Made by a program: the position numbers and the translations under genes. The notes under the pieces were generated by a model. It was not told the DNA's origin. It searched no databases and saw only the letters and a list, made by a program, of their open reading frames with translations. Shown here one piece after another: positions 17,299-27,725 of a DNA stretch of 64,000 nt. The first letter of the stretch is position 1, and the number at the start of each line of letters is the position of its first letter. The DNA lies in contig NZ_NIWT01000002.1 in NCBI RefSeq assembly GCF_002236115.1, positions 620,001-684,000 on the forward strand. Reading direction: 5' to 3'. This stretch comes from Pseudomonas jessenii. GTDB taxonomy: Bacteria; Pseudomonadota; Gammaproteobacteria; Pseudomonadales; Pseudomonadaceae.

Positions 17299-17538
17299 TT
17301 AATCTTCCTTCGGCACAACCCAGAAAATCTGCACACCGCCATCGTCGCGATAGGCGAGGGTGACGTTGTCGTTTTCGTCTATTTCTTCCAGCAAGCGTTC
17401 CCATTCATCCACCGGCTCGTCGGGAAGGCGGAAGATCAACGCTGCTCTGGCTTTTTGTGCGGTGGGGGAGTTGATGATTTTCTGAACGCGCAGGCCCATG
17501 CGTACATAGGTGTCGGGAGAGGCTGAGGTGGTGTCCAC
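17299..17538 (-). CDS. DUF1654 protein, LexA-controlled
   Basis: A 79-residue protein of the Pseudomonas DUF1654 family, recognised by YVRMGLRVQKIINSPTAQKA and a C-terminal strand-rich part (NVTLAYRDDGGVQIFW). Function unknown. The GTG at 17538 is chosen because AAGGAT lies seven bases upstream; an ATG at 17568 falls inside the LexA box and would be upstream of or at the transcript start. It precedes endA with a four-base gap. Confidence 0.75.
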   Translation of the reverse strand: MDTTSASPDTYVRMGLRVQKIINSPTAQKARAALIFRLPDEPVDEWERLLEEIDENDNVTLAYRDDGGVQIFWVVPKED

Positions 17539-17556
17539 GGAATTATCCTTATTAAG

Positions 17557-17572
17557 CTGTACGTGCATACAG
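17557..17572. promoter_or_regulatory. LexA (SOS) box
   Basis: A perfect CTGT-N8-ACAG box (CTGTACGTGCATACAG). On the minus strand TTGCGA and TACTGT, 17 bases apart, form a promoter whose -10 overlaps the box, the standard repressing layout. It controls DUF1654 and, by cotranscription, endA. Confidence 0.85.
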
Positions 17573-17718
17573 TATTTAACTGTAGGCCATTTCGCAACTG
17601 CTTAAAAACCAAGAAAATCCTCTGACAGCGATTTGTTCCGTTTGGCGTAAGGCGAAGGGATTTTTTTTGTAAGATCCGCGGCAGCCACTCGCCAAGGCTG
17701 GCGAATGGCGCACGGGGT

Positions 17719-17740
17719 GCCCGACCGGATCCGGTCGGGC
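17719..17740. repeat. Perfect 22-base palindrome
   Basis: GCCCGACCGG followed by ATCCGGTCGGGC, located 15 bases beyond the asparaginase stop. It could act as a terminator hairpin or a transcript-stabilising stem; no T run follows on the minus strand. Confidence 0.6.
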
Positions 17741-17755
17741 GAGGGCGAGGGCGAA

Positions 17756-19195
<1,440 letters not shown>

Positions 19196-19657
19196 ATGTC
19201 GTTATCTGTTGGCATTCCCAATGCCGCCGGCATCACCATCGCTGGAAAATCGGCCACCACCCTTCGTGCCTTGAGCGACGCAGCCGCTGATTCGGCTGCT
19301 CGAGCGCCGGGTGCAAAGGAAAGCGATGGCAACCAGGTCAAGACGGGCCCGGTAGGTCTGGGGGAGGGTGCCGGCGTAAAGGCCGAATCGGAAGCCAGCG
19401 ATAACACCAGCGTTGCGGTGAAGGTCTTGCTCAAGCGTCTGAAGGAATTGCAGCAGCAATTGCGCGAGCAACAGCAGCAACTGGCACAAGCCCAGGCAGC
19501 GTCCTATCCAACCCCGGAAGCCAAGACCACAGCAGTAGCAGCCATACAGGGGCAAGTTGCCGACACCAACGGCGCCATCCTGCAAGTGAGTGCGAGCCTG
19601 ATCAAGGAAATGGCCAAGGGTTCTGGCACGGGATCGGTGGTCAATACCACGGCATAG
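19196..19657 (+). CDS. FlxA-like protein
   Basis: A 153-residue soluble protein. The first 75 residues are low-complexity, rich in Ala, Gly and Ser. A coiled coil rich in glutamine follows (LLKRLKELQQQLREQQQQLA, about residues 80-100), then an Ala-rich helix. This layout and the wording of the coiled coil match the FlxA-like family. Its E. coli namesake is transcribed by the flagellar sigma factor, and a sigma-28-like promoter lies upstream here. The cellular role is unknown. AGGAG stands before the ATG, and a hairpin terminator overlaps the stop codon. Confidence 0.65.
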   Translation: MSLSVGIPNAAGITIAGKSATTLRALSDAAADSAARAPGAKESDGNQVKTGPVGLGEGAGVKAESEASDNTSVAVKVLLKRLKELQQQLREQQQQLAQAQAASYPTPEAKTTAVAAIQGQVADTNGAILQVSASLIKEMAKGSGTGSVVNTTA

Positions 19658-19672
19658 CTGAATGCCGTTTTT
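19650..19672 (+). terminator. Terminator of the flxA-like gene
   Basis: CGGCAT and ATGCCG form a 6-bp stem around six bases, followed by five T; it begins inside the stop codon. The element catagctgaa plus a GC core and T run is repeated about 20 bases on, perhaps a second weak hairpin. Confidence 0.65.
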
Positions 19673-19705
19673 CGCCAAACATAGCTGAAAGCGCTTTTCA
19701 GGTCG

Positions 19706-19756
19706 TTGACAAATACCGGCAGGGTTCGCATAGTTTGGTTCACGCAAACGTTTGCG
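19706..19756 (+). promoter_or_regulatory. rbs promoter with LacI-type operator
   Basis: TTGACA at 19706 and CATAGT at 19729 are 17 bases apart. The perfect palindrome CGCAAACGTTTGCG at 19743-19756 lies over the expected transcript start. It fits the operator form used by RbsR-type LacI repressors, so ribose would lift RbsR repression of the rbs genes. Confidence 0.82.
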
Positions 19757-19848
19757 CGGCTCCAATGATGGCTTTTCATCACGGCGGGCCGTGAAGCTTA
19801 CGCCAGCGCAAGCGTTGCTCACAATAATCATAAGATCGGAGTGAACCC

Positions 19849-20805
19849 ATGAAGCTGCCATTCGCTGGACGTCTTCTCGCTGTCGCTATGTTGGCTGCTG
19901 CATCCGCTGCATTGCCTGTCTCTTCGGCTTTTGCTGAAACCACTGAAAAACCGAAAGTCGCTCTGGTCATGAAATCCCTGGCCAACGAGTTCTTCCTGAC
20001 AATGGAGGACGGCGCCAAGGCCTACCAGAAAGATCACTCCGGCGAATTCGACCTCATCTCCAACGGCATCAAGGATGAAACCGACACCGCAGGCCAGACG
20101 CGTATCGTCGAGCAGATGATCCTGGCCAAGGTCAATGCACTGGTGATTGCGCCGGCAGACTCCAAGGCCATGGTCCCGGTGATCAAGAAAGCCATCGATG
20201 CCGGTATCACCGTGATCAACATCGACAACCAACTGGACCCCGCCGTCGTCAAAAGCAAAAACATCAATGTTCCGTTCGTAGGCCCGGACAATCGCAAGGG
20301 CGCACGGCTGGTGGGGGACTACCTGGCCAAACAGCTGAAGGCCGGTGACGAAGTCGGCATCATCGAAGGTGTGTCCACCACCACCAATGCCCAGCAGCGG
20401 ACTGCAGGTTTCAAGGATGCGATGGAGGCGGCGCAGATCAAGGTCGTGTCCCTGCAATCCGGAGACTGGGAGATCGACAAGGGCAACAAGGTAGCCGCGT
20501 CGATTCTCAGCGAATACCCGCAAACCAAGGCCCTGTTGGCCGGCAACGACAGCATGGCGGTCGGTGCGGTGTCTGCGGTGCGCGCCGCGGGCAAGGCCGG
20601 CAAGGTGCAGGTGGTCGGCTACGACAACATCAATGCCATCCAGCCTATGCTCAAGGATGGTCGCGTGCTGGCCACTGCGGACCAGTTCGCGGCTAAACAG
20701 GCGGTGTTCGGCATCGAGACTGCATTGAAGATTCTCAAGGGCGAGAAGGTCGACGGCGGCGCCAACGGCGTGATCGAAACGCCGGTAGAACTGGTCACCA
20801 AGTAG
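19849..20805 (+). CDS. rbsB: Ribose ABC transporter, periplasmic binding protein
   Basis: A 318-residue sugar-binding protein of the ribose/xylose family. A signal peptide of about 29 residues ends at SSAFAETT. The two-lobe periplasmic binding domain is evident from KPKVALVMKSLANEFFLTME, then DNQLDPAVV and VGYDNINAIQPMLKDGRVLA. It delivers D-ribose, or a similar pentose released from nucleosides, to RbsAC. First gene of the rbs operon, 93 bases downstream of the operator. Confidence 0.92.
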   Translation: MKLPFAGRLLAVAMLAAASAALPVSSAFAETTEKPKVALVMKSLANEFFLTMEDGAKAYQKDHSGEFDLISNGIKDETDTAGQTRIVEQMILAKVNALVIAPADSKAMVPVIKKAIDAGITVINIDNQLDPAVVKSKNINVPFVGPDNRKGARLVGDYLAKQLKAGDEVGIIEGVSTTTNAQQRTAGFKDAMEAAQIKVVSLQSGDWEIDKGNKVAASILSEYPQTKALLAGNDSMAVGAVSAVRAAGKAGKVQVVGYDNINAIQPMLKDGRVLATADQFAAKQAVFGIETALKILKGEKVDGGANGVIETPVELVTK

Positions 20806-20860
20806 CCTTCTGGCGACGTAACGGCGCTCGTCCAGCCGGACGGGCGCATGGAGAGTTTTT

Positions 20861-22414
20861 ATGTCAGTTTGCGCTCCGAACGCTGTCCTTTCGGTCAGTG
20901 GTATCGGCAAGACTTACGCCCAACCGGTCCTGGCCGGCATCGACCTGACGCTCATGCGCGGGGAGGTGCTGGCGCTGACCGGTGAGAACGGTGCGGGCAA
21001 AAGCACGCTTTCGAAGATTATTGGCGGGTTGGTCACGCCGACCACCGGCCAGATGCAGTATCAGGGGCAGGACTACCGTCCGGGTAGCCGGGCTCAGGCT
21101 GAAGCGCTGGGTATCCGCATGGTCATGCAGGAACTCAATCTGCTGCCGACCCTGTCGGTGGCGGAAAACCTGTTTCTCGACAACTTGCCCAGCAAAGGCG
21201 GCTGGATCAGTCGCAAGCAGTTGCGCAAGGCCGCCATCGAGGCCATGGCTCATGTCGGGCTAGACGCCATCGACCCGGACACCCTGGTCGGCGAACTGGG
21301 CATCGGCCACCAGCAAATGGTGGAGATCGCCCGCAACCTGATTGGCGATTGTCATGTGCTGATTCTCGACGAGCCGACCGCGATGCTCACTGCCCGCGAA
21401 GTCGAAATGCTGTTCGAGCAGATCACCCGCCTGCAGGCTCGCGGCGTATCGATCATCTACATCTCCCATCGCCTCGAAGAGTTGGCGCGAGTCGCGCAAC
21501 GCATTGCCGTGCTGCGCGACGGCAACCTGGTCTGTGTCGAGCCGATGGCCAACTACAACAGCGAGCAACTGGTCACGCTGATGGTCGGCCGCGAGCTCGG
21601 CGAACATATCGATATGGGGGCGCGCAAGATCGGCGCTCCGGTGTTGACGGTCAAGGGCCTGAGCCGGTCCGACAAGGTTCGCGACGTGTCGTTCGAAGTC
21701 CGTGCCGGAGAGATTTTCGGGATTTCCGGTTTGATCGGCGCGGGGCGCACTGAATTGCTGCGTCTGATCTTCGGTGCGGATATCGCCGACAGCGGCACGA
21801 TTGCCCTGGGGGCGCCGGCGCGGGTCATCAATGTGCGTTCGCCAGTGGATGCGGTCGGGCATGGCATCGCGTTGATCACTGAAGATCGCAAGGGCGAAGG
21901 CCTTTTGTTGACGCAGTCGATCGGCGCCAATATCGCCTTGGGCAACATGCCCGGCATCTCCGGCGCGGGCTTTGTCGACAACGATAAGGAGCGCGCCCTG
22001 GCCCAGCGTCAGATTGACGCCATGCGCATCCGCAGTTCCGGTTCGGCACAACTGGTGTCCGAGTTGTCCGGCGGCAATCAGCAGAAAGTCGTCATCGGCC
22101 GTTGGCTGGAGCGCGATTGCTCGGTGTTGCTGTTCGACGAGCCGACCCGCGGCATCGACGTCGGCGCCAAGTTCGATATCTACAACCTGCTCGGTGAATT
22201 GACCCGCAAGGGCAAGGCGCTGGTAGTGGTCTCCAGCGACTTGCGCGAGCTGATGCTGATCTGCGACCGGATCGGCGTGCTGTCGGCAGGAAGCCTGATC
22301 GATACCTTCGATCGCGACAGCTGGACCCAGGATGAGTTGCTCGCCGCTGCTTTCGCCGGCTACCAAAAACGTGATGCGCAGCTCGTTGAAGCCGCGCCTA
22401 GGGATCTTCCATGA
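20861..22414 (+). CDS. rbsA: Ribose ABC transporter, double ATPase
   Basis: A 517-residue protein with two fused ABC domains. The first has Walker A GENGAGKST, signature LGIGHQQMVE and Walker B VLILDEPTA. The second has the family's altered P-loop GLIGAGRTE, signature LSGGNQQK and LLFDEPTRGIDVG. It energises ribose import through RbsC. The stop overlaps the rbsC start (ATGA). Confidence 0.95.
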   Translation: MSVCAPNAVLSVSGIGKTYAQPVLAGIDLTLMRGEVLALTGENGAGKSTLSKIIGGLVTPTTGQMQYQGQDYRPGSRAQAEALGIRMVMQELNLLPTLSVAENLFLDNLPSKGGWISRKQLRKAAIEAMAHVGLDAIDPDTLVGELGIGHQQMVEIARNLIGDCHVLILDEPTAMLTAREVEMLFEQITRLQARGVSIIYISHRLEELARVAQRIAVLRDGNLVCVEPMANYNSEQLVTLMVGRELGEHIDMGARKIGAPVLTVKGLSRSDKVRDVSFEVRAGEIFGISGLIGAGRTELLRLIFGADIADSGTIALGAPARVINVRSPVDAVGHGIALITEDRKGEGLLLTQSIGANIALGNMPGISGAGFVDNDKERALAQRQIDAMRIRSSGSAQLVSELSGGNQQKVVIGRWLERDCSVLLFDEPTRGIDVGAKFDIYNLLGELTRKGKALVVVSSDLRELMLICDRIGVLSAGSLIDTFDRDSWTQDELLAAAFAGYQKRDAQLVEAAPRDLP

Positions 22415-23388
22415 ATACCGCTTCTTATGCCGGCAAACGCAGTGGCAACTTCTACGGCCTGGGCACCTATCTGGGCCTGGCGGGTGCCTTGTTGGCGATG
22501 ATCGTGCTGTTCTCGGTGCTGAGCAGTCATTTCCTCTCGTACGATACTTTCAGCACCCTGGCGAACCAGATTCCGGACCTGATGGTGCTGGCGGTCGGCA
22601 TGACCTTCGTGTTGATCATCGGTGGCATCGACCTTTCGGTAGGCTCGGTACTGGCGCTGGCGGCTTCGACCGTGAGCGTGGCGATTCTTGGCTGGGGCTG
22701 GGGCGTTCTGCCGGCGGCGCTGCTGGGCATGGCCGTCGCGGCGCTCGCCGGTACCATCACCGGCTCGATCACTGTGGCGTGGCGGATACCATCATTCATC
22801 GTGTCCCTGGGCGTGCTGGAAATGGCTCGCGGTGTGGCGTACCAGATGACCGGTTCGCGTACGGCCTACATCGGCGACGCGTTCGCCTGGTTGTCCAATC
22901 CGATCGCCTTCGGCATTTCGCCGTCGTTCATCATTGCGTTGCTGATCATTTTCGTCGCTCAGGCCGTGTTGACCCGGACGGTGTTCGGTCGCTACCTGAT
23001 CGGTATTGGTACCAACGAAGAGGCCGTGCGGCTGGCGGGGATCAACCCGAAGCCCTACAAGGTCCTGGTCTTCAGCCTGATGGGGTTGCTGGCCGGCGTT
23101 GCCGCGTTGTTCCAGATTTCTCGCCTGGAAGCCGCCGACCCGAATGCTGGCTCCGGTCTTGAATTGCAGGTGATCGCGGCCGTCGTGATCGGCGGGACCA
23201 GCCTGATGGGCGGGCGCGGCTCGGTGATCAGCACGTTTTTTGGCGTCCTGATTATTTCCGTGCTGGCCGCGGGGCTGGCGCAGATCGGGGCAACCGAACC
23301 GACCAAGCGCATCATTACCGGTGCGGTGATCGTGGTGGCGGTGGTGCTGGATACTTATCGCAGTCAGCGCGCAAGCCGGCGGACCTGA
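22411..23388 (+). CDS. rbsC: Ribose ABC transporter permease
   Basis: A 325-residue inner-membrane permease with about 8-10 hydrophobic segments. Family markers include LVIGGIDLSVGSVLALAAS-like sequence near residue 70 (GGIDLSVGSVLALA) and IGTNEEAVRLAGIN in a cytoplasmic loop that meets the ATPase. Translationally coupled to rbsA by a four-base overlap; rbsR follows three bases after its stop. Confidence 0.94.
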   Translation: MNTASYAGKRSGNFYGLGTYLGLAGALLAMIVLFSVLSSHFLSYDTFSTLANQIPDLMVLAVGMTFVLIIGGIDLSVGSVLALAASTVSVAILGWGWGVLPAALLGMAVAALAGTITGSITVAWRIPSFIVSLGVLEMARGVAYQMTGSRTAYIGDAFAWLSNPIAFGISPSFIIALLIIFVAQAVLTRTVFGRYLIGIGTNEEAVRLAGINPKPYKVLVFSLMGLLAGVAALFQISRLEAADPNAGSGLELQVIAAVVIGGTSLMGGRGSVISTFFGVLIISVLAAGLAQIGATEPTKRIITGAVIVVAVVLDTYRSQRASRRT

Positions 23389-23391
23389 GTC

Positions 23392-24411
23392 ATGGCGACT
23401 ATCAAAGATGTAGCAGCCCTTGCCGGCATTTCCTACACCACGGTTTCCCATGTGGTGAACAAGACCCGGCCGGTCAGTGAAGAAGTCCGGATCAAGGTCG
23501 AAGCGGCGATCCAGACCCTCGACTACGTCCCCAGCGCCGTGGCCCGTTCGCTCAAGGCCAAGACCACGGCCACCATCGGCCTGTTGGTCCCCAACAGCCT
23601 CAACCCGTATTTCGCCGAACTGGCCCGGGGTATCGAGGATTACTGCGAGCGAAACGGCTACTGCGTCATCCTGTGCAACTCCGACGACAATCCGGACAAG
23701 CAGCGCAGCTACCTGCGTGTGCTGCTGGAAAAACGCATCGACGGCCTGATCGTCGCCTCGGCCGGCGGCGACAGTGGCCTGGCACAAGGCCTGAAAGGCG
23801 TCCGCACGCCAATGGTGATCGTCGACCGCGGACTGGACGGTGTCGATGCGGACCTGGTGCGCATCGACCATGAATACGGAGCGTATCTGGCGACCCGGCA
23901 CCTGTTGGAGTTGGGGCACCGGGATATCGCCACGATCAGCGGGCCGCAAAGCACCAGTGTGGCGCAGATGCGTCTGGCGGGTTATCGCAGGGCTTTGAAG
24001 GAGGCGGGCGTCGAAGTCTCTCCCGGGCGCATGCTGGAAAGCGATTTCACCAGCACCGGCGGTTACAGCGCTGCCGCGATTCTGCTGGAAAGCAATCCGC
24101 CTACCGCCGTTTTTGCGGCCAACGACATGATCGGCATCGGTGTGCTGAGGGCCGCCGCCGAGCGCAATATTCGCGTACCGAGCGAGTTGTCGGTGATCGG
24201 CTTCGACGATATCCAGATGAGTCGGTATGTCTACCCGTCGCTGACCACGGTCGGGCAATCGATCCTGCAGCTCGGCGAAATGGCTGCCGAAGTGCTTTTG
24301 CGCCGAATCGCCACGCCGGGTCTGGCGACCGGTCAGCGGATCGTGACGCCGAGTATCGTCATGCGTGAATCGACGGCGCCGCTGGCCGGCGTGTTTGCCC
24401 AATTCCGTTGA
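23392..24411 (+). CDS. rbsR: LacI-family ribose operon repressor
   Basis: A 339-residue LacI repressor. The N-terminal helix-turn-helix and hinge are clear (ATIKDVAALAGISYTTVSHV, then PSAVARSLKAK), followed by a sugar-binding domain like RbsB (IGLLVPNSLNPYFAELARGI; VIGFDDIQMSRYVYPSLTTV). It lies inside the rbs operon, so it represses its own synthesis through the palindrome at 19743. A 74-base gap with degenerate tandem repeats separates it from rbsK. Confidence 0.93.
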   Translation: MATIKDVAALAGISYTTVSHVVNKTRPVSEEVRIKVEAAIQTLDYVPSAVARSLKAKTTATIGLLVPNSLNPYFAELARGIEDYCERNGYCVILCNSDDNPDKQRSYLRVLLEKRIDGLIVASAGGDSGLAQGLKGVRTPMVIVDRGLDGVDADLVRIDHEYGAYLATRHLLELGHRDIATISGPQSTSVAQMRLAGYRRALKEAGVEVSPGRMLESDFTSTGGYSAAAILLESNPPTAVFAANDMIGIGVLRAAAERNIRVPSELSVIGFDDIQMSRYVYPSLTTVGQSILQLGEMAAEVLLRRIATPGLATGQRIVTPSIVMRESTAPLAGVFAQFR

Positions 24412-24478
24412 AACAAAAAGCCGTTGAAAACAGAAAGCCGCTGAATCAAAAGCGCCGCCGAAACAGAATCGATGAGTA
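24412..24478 (+). repeat. Degenerate tandem repeat, about 17 bases
   Basis: Three to four imperfect units of the form AAACAGAAAGCCGCTGA run between rbsR and rbsK. The first overlaps the end of rbsR (GTTGAAACAAAAAGCC). They resemble duplicated coding ends and may tune rbsK translation. Confidence 0.5.
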
Positions 24479-24485
24479 GCAATGT

Positions 24486-25403
24486 ATGTCAGCAAAAGTA
24501 GTGGTAATTGGCAGTTTGAACATGGACCTGGTGACCCGGGCCTCGCGCTTGCCCAAGGGCGGTGAAACGCTGATTGGTCAATCGTTTACCACCGTCTCCG
24601 GTGGCAAGGGTGCCAATCAGGCCGTGGCTGCGGCGCGGCTGGGAGCCCAGGTGTCGATGATCGGCTGCGTGGGCAATGACGCTTATGGTGAGGCACTGCG
24701 CGGGGCGCTGTTGGCCGAGCAGATCGATTGCCGGGCGGTGAGCACCGTTGACGGTTCCAGCGGCGTGGCGTTGATTGTGGTCGACGACAGCAGTCAGAAC
24801 TCCATCGTGATCGTCCCCGGTGCCAACGGTGCATTGACCGCAGAAACCATTGACCGTTTTGATTCGGTGATACGTGCGGCGGACGTGCTCATCTGTCAGC
24901 TGGAAGTGCCCGATGCGTCTGTTGGCCATGCGCTCAAGCGCGGCCGCGAGCTGGGCAAGACAGTCATCCTCAACCCGGCTCCGGCCAGCCGTCCGCTGCC
25001 ATCGGACTGGTACGCGTCCATCGATTACCTGATTCCCAACGAAAGCGAAGCGTCGGCCCTGAGCGGACTGTCAGTGGACTCCCTGGACACCGCACAAGCC
25101 GCGGCAACGCGCCTGATTGCCCTGGGCGCCGGCAAGGTGATCATCACTCTCGGTGCGCAAGGTTCGCTGTTTGCCGATGGCCAACGCTTCGAACATTTCC
25201 CCGCGCCCGTGGTGAAGGCTGTCGATACCACGGCGGCCGGCGATACGTTCGTCGGCGGTTTCGCTGCGGCACTGGCGGCGGGTAACGATGAGGCGCAGGC
25301 GATCCGCTTCGGACAGGTGGCCGCGGCGCTGTCGGTCACCCGTGCCGGCGCGCAGCCTTCAATTCCCGCCTTGAGCGATGTACAGGCGTTTAAAACCCCA
25401 TGA
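24486..25403 (+). CDS. rbsK: Ribokinase
   Basis: A 305-residue PfkB-family kinase making ribose 5-phosphate from ribose and ATP. Both family signatures are present: [15 protein letters not shown] near residue 39 and [18 protein letters not shown] near residue 250 with the catalytic aspartate. The start at 24486 is chosen over an out-of-frame ATG four bases upstream. Its stop overlaps the rbsD start (ATGA). Confidence 0.95.
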   Translation: MSAKVVVIGSLNMDLVTRASRLPKGGETLIGQSFTTVSGGKGANQAVAAARLGAQVSMIGCVGNDAYGEALRGALLAEQIDCRAVSTVDGSSGVALIVVDDSSQNSIVIVPGANGALTAETIDRFDSVIRAADVLICQLEVPDASVGHALKRGRELGKTVILNPAPASRPLPSDWYASIDYLIPNESEASALSGLSVDSLDTAQAAATRLIALGAGKVIITLGAQGSLFADGQRFEHFPAPVVKAVDTTAAGDTFVGGFAAALAAGNDEAQAIRFGQVAAALSVTRAGAQPSIPALSDVQAFKTP

Positions 25404-25804
25404 AAAAGACACCCCTGCTCAACATTGCGCTGTCGCGACTGATCGCTTCATTGGGACATGGCGACAGGGTCGTCATCGGGGATGCGGGGCTGCCGGTTCC
25501 TCCGGGCGTTGAATTGATCGACCTGGCCCTGACCCATGGCATTCCGGACTTTGTCAGCACCTTGAAGGTCGTGCTCAGTGAAATGCAGGTCGAAAGCCAT
25601 GTGCTGGCTCAGGAAATCTTCGATAAAAAGCCGTCGGCCCTGGTCACGCTGGAAGCGCTGGATGGCGAAGGCGCGTTGGGTCGGCGTGAGTTGCTCACCC
25701 ATGAACAATTCAAGGTCCTGAGCCGACAAGCCAGGGCGATTGTTCGTACAGGCGAATGCCAGCCGTACTGCAACATTGTGCTGGTCGCCGGGGTTACGTT
25801 TTGA
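25400..25804 (+). CDS. rbsD: D-ribose pyranase
   Basis: A 134-residue mutarotase that converts beta-pyranose to beta-furanose ribose, the form used by ribokinase. The catalytic H20 lies in [18 protein letters not shown], and C-terminal active-site residues in [16 protein letters not shown]. Coupled to rbsK by a four-base overlap, matching the order of the two reactions. Confidence 0.93.
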   Translation: MKKTPLLNIALSRLIASLGHGDRVVIGDAGLPVPPGVELIDLALTHGIPDFVSTLKVVLSEMQVESHVLAQEIFDKKPSALVTLEALDGEGALGRRELLTHEQFKVLSRQARAIVRTGECQPYCNIVLVAGVTF

Positions 25805-25898
25805 CTGGCTGTCCGCGTTTTGATGTCCCTGGCACAAGGCGTGCGCCCCGTATCGCTATGCTCAGTAACTGCACCCACTGCTCCGGAGCCTGCTGCTT

Positions 25899-26876
25899 TT
25901 GACCCTGACGACCGCAACCAACGCCCAGGCGGCACCAAAGATCGACCTGATCATCGACACCGATCCGGGGGCTGACGACGTCGTTGCCCTGTTGTTCGCC
26001 CTGGCATCGCCGGACGAACTGAATGTCCGGGCATTGACCACCGTTGCCGGCAACGTTCGCCTGGACAAGACCTCACGCAATGCGCGGCTGGCCCGGGAGT
26101 GGGCGGGGCGCGAAGAGGTGCCGGTCTATGCGGGGGCGCCCAGACCCCTGATGCGCACACCCATCTACGCCGAGGACATTCATGGCAAGGAAGGGTTGTC
26201 GGGTATTGCCGTGCATGAGCCCAGGAAGGGGCTGGCAAAGGGCAGCGCCATCACCTATCTGATCGATACCCTGAAATCTGCCGAGCCCCACAGCATTACC
26301 ATCGCCATGCTTGGCCCGCAGACCAACCTGGCCCTGGCGTTGATCCAGGAGCCGGGTATCGTTCAGGGCATCAAGGAAGTGGTGGTCATGGGCGGTGCGC
26401 ACTTCAACGGCGGCAACATCACGCCGGTGGCCGAGTTCAACCTGTTCGCCGATCCGCAAGCCGCCGAAGTGGTGCTCAACAGTGGCGTGAAGCTGACCTA
26501 CCTGCCGCTGGATGTGACCCACAAGATCCTTACCAGCGAAGCGCACCTGAACCAGATTGCCGCGCTGAACAACAACGCCAGTCGTCTGGTGGGCAGTATT
26601 CTCAATGAGTACATCAAGGGCGACATGGAACACTACGGCCTTCCGGGCGGCCCGGTGCATGACGCCACGGTTGTCGCTTATCTGCTCAAGCCGCAATTGT
26701 TCAGCGGTCGTTCGGTCAACGTGGTGGTCGACAGCCGCGAAGGACTGACCTTTGGACAAACCATCGTCGACTGGTATGACGGCTTGAAGGCGCCAAAGAA
26801 CGCCTTCTGGGTAGAAAGCGGCGACGCCCAGGGCTTCTTCGATTTGCTGACCGAGCGCCTGGCCCGCCTGAAGTAA
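25899..26876 (+). CDS. Inosine-uridine nucleoside hydrolase, probably exported
   Basis: A 325-residue (from the TTG) nucleoside N-ribohydrolase that splits nucleosides into base and ribose. The calcium-site motif DTDPGADDVVALLFALAS and the late histidine of VHDATVVAYLL are present. The open frame extends upstream to a stop at 25866 and gives a hydrophobic leader (LLRSLLLLTLTTATNAQA), so the product is likely periplasmic, but no ATG is available: start is TTG 25899 or an upstream CTG. It lies 94 bases after rbsD, so ribose released outside the cytoplasm could enter through RbsBAC. A strong terminator follows. Confidence 0.85.
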   Translation: MTLTTATNAQAAPKIDLIIDTDPGADDVVALLFALASPDELNVRALTTVAGNVRLDKTSRNARLAREWAGREEVPVYAGAPRPLMRTPIYAEDIHGKEGLSGIAVHEPRKGLAKGSAITYLIDTLKSAEPHSITIAMLGPQTNLALALIQEPGIVQGIKEVVVMGGAHFNGGNITPVAEFNLFADPQAAEVVLNSGVKLTYLPLDVTHKILTSEAHLNQIAALNNNASRLVGSILNEYIKGDMEHYGLPGGPVHDATVVAYLLKPQLFSGRSVNVVVDSREGLTFGQTIVDWYDGLKAPKNAFWVESGDAQGFFDLLTERLARLK

Positions 26877-26885
26877 GCATCATCT

Positions 26886-26911
26886 CCCGCAGGTGCTTGC
26901 CTGCGGGTTTT
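26886..26911 (+). terminator. Terminator of the rbs-nucleoside hydrolase unit
   Basis: CCCGCAGG and CCTGCGGG form a perfect 8-bp stem with a six-base loop, then TTTT. It overlaps the stop codon of the convergent small gene by two bases. Confidence 0.9.
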
Positions 26912-27122
26912 ACTCCCTCGTACTAACCGCTTCGGTCTTTTGGTCCGATAGATGTTTCTCGAAAATTTGCTCGATGAACGATTGGGCGGCTTCGGTTCCA
27001 AGGTCCCTGACCAGAAGGTCGATACCGATAATGGCGAGCTCTTCCGTGCTGCTTGGGCTGTAGGAGCTGTGGCCGTCTTGCCACTTGGCCTTGATGGCAG
27101 CGTCGATGCTTACGGTGGTCAT
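26910..27122 (-). CDS. Hypothetical 70-residue protein
   Basis: A small acidic soluble protein (TVSIDAAIKAKWQDGHSSYS, then a helical C-terminal half with IIGIDLLVRDLGTEAAQSFI). No signal or membrane segment. It has Pseudomonas-like codon use, but the ribosome site is weak. Convergent with the nucleoside hydrolase gene; divergent from the next gene. Family not recognised. Confidence 0.5.
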   Translation of the reverse strand: MTTVSIDAAIKAKWQDGHSSYSPSSTEELAIIGIDLLVRDLGTEAAQSFIEQIFEKHLSDQKTEAVSTRE

Positions 27123-27254
27123 GATGGCACTCGGGAGGTCGGGGAAGTCTGAGTACCGAGTTAACCATTTTGCGAGGCTTTTGACACGTCGACTTAGGCA
27201 TGAAGGGAGGGCTGTGCGACACTTGGTCTCTGACGAATATTCAAGGAACGCGCT

Positions 27255-27560
27255 GTGCAGATCGATTTGAACTCCCCGGATGGCCTGACCCTCGAGGCGG
27301 TGCGTCAGTTGCTGGCTGGCGCCAGTGACGATGAGCACACCCAGTTGCGGGTCACCAAGGGGGGCATTGCCTACATCTCCTCGGGTGTCGTGGGCGGTAC
27401 CGATATCGACGGGTTGTTGTTCCGGCTCGAAACCTGGGCCAAGGGCTCCGGTTATGTCGGGCGGGTCGCGGCCAGCGATGAAGTCTGGGTCATGCAAATC
27501 TTCAATGCCTTGAAAGAGAACTGGCCCAATCCTCCTTACGACTACATCGACGTCTATTGA
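27255..27560 (+). CDS. Conserved hypothetical 101-residue protein
   Basis: A GTG-started small protein with AAGGAA seven bases upstream. The sequence mixes helix and strand (LTLEAVRQLLAGASDDEHTQ; LFRLETWAKGSGYVG) and ends in an aromatic tail (NPPYDYIDVY). Soluble and cytoplasmic. I recognise no function. It stands alone. Confidence 0.65.
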   Translation: MQIDLNSPDGLTLEAVRQLLAGASDDEHTQLRVTKGGIAYISSGVVGGTDIDGLLFRLETWAKGSGYVGRVAASDEVWVMQIFNALKENWPNPPYDYIDVY

Positions 27561-27725
27561 GCGTCGTTCATATTCAGTCACGATTCAGTGATTAAGGGCA
27601 GGGCGACGCTCAGGCAGAATCGCGGCTCGTCCGGATCATGGGCAGGGTGCCAGTGCTCCCTGTGAAACCAAACGCCAGTCTGGTTGTCGCACGATCTCAG
27701 CTTAATCATTGAATAAGGAGGCTTC

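Noticed and set aside
22792..24495. 567-codon minus-strand frame
   Set aside because: Antisense shadow of rbsC and rbsR, which are certain.
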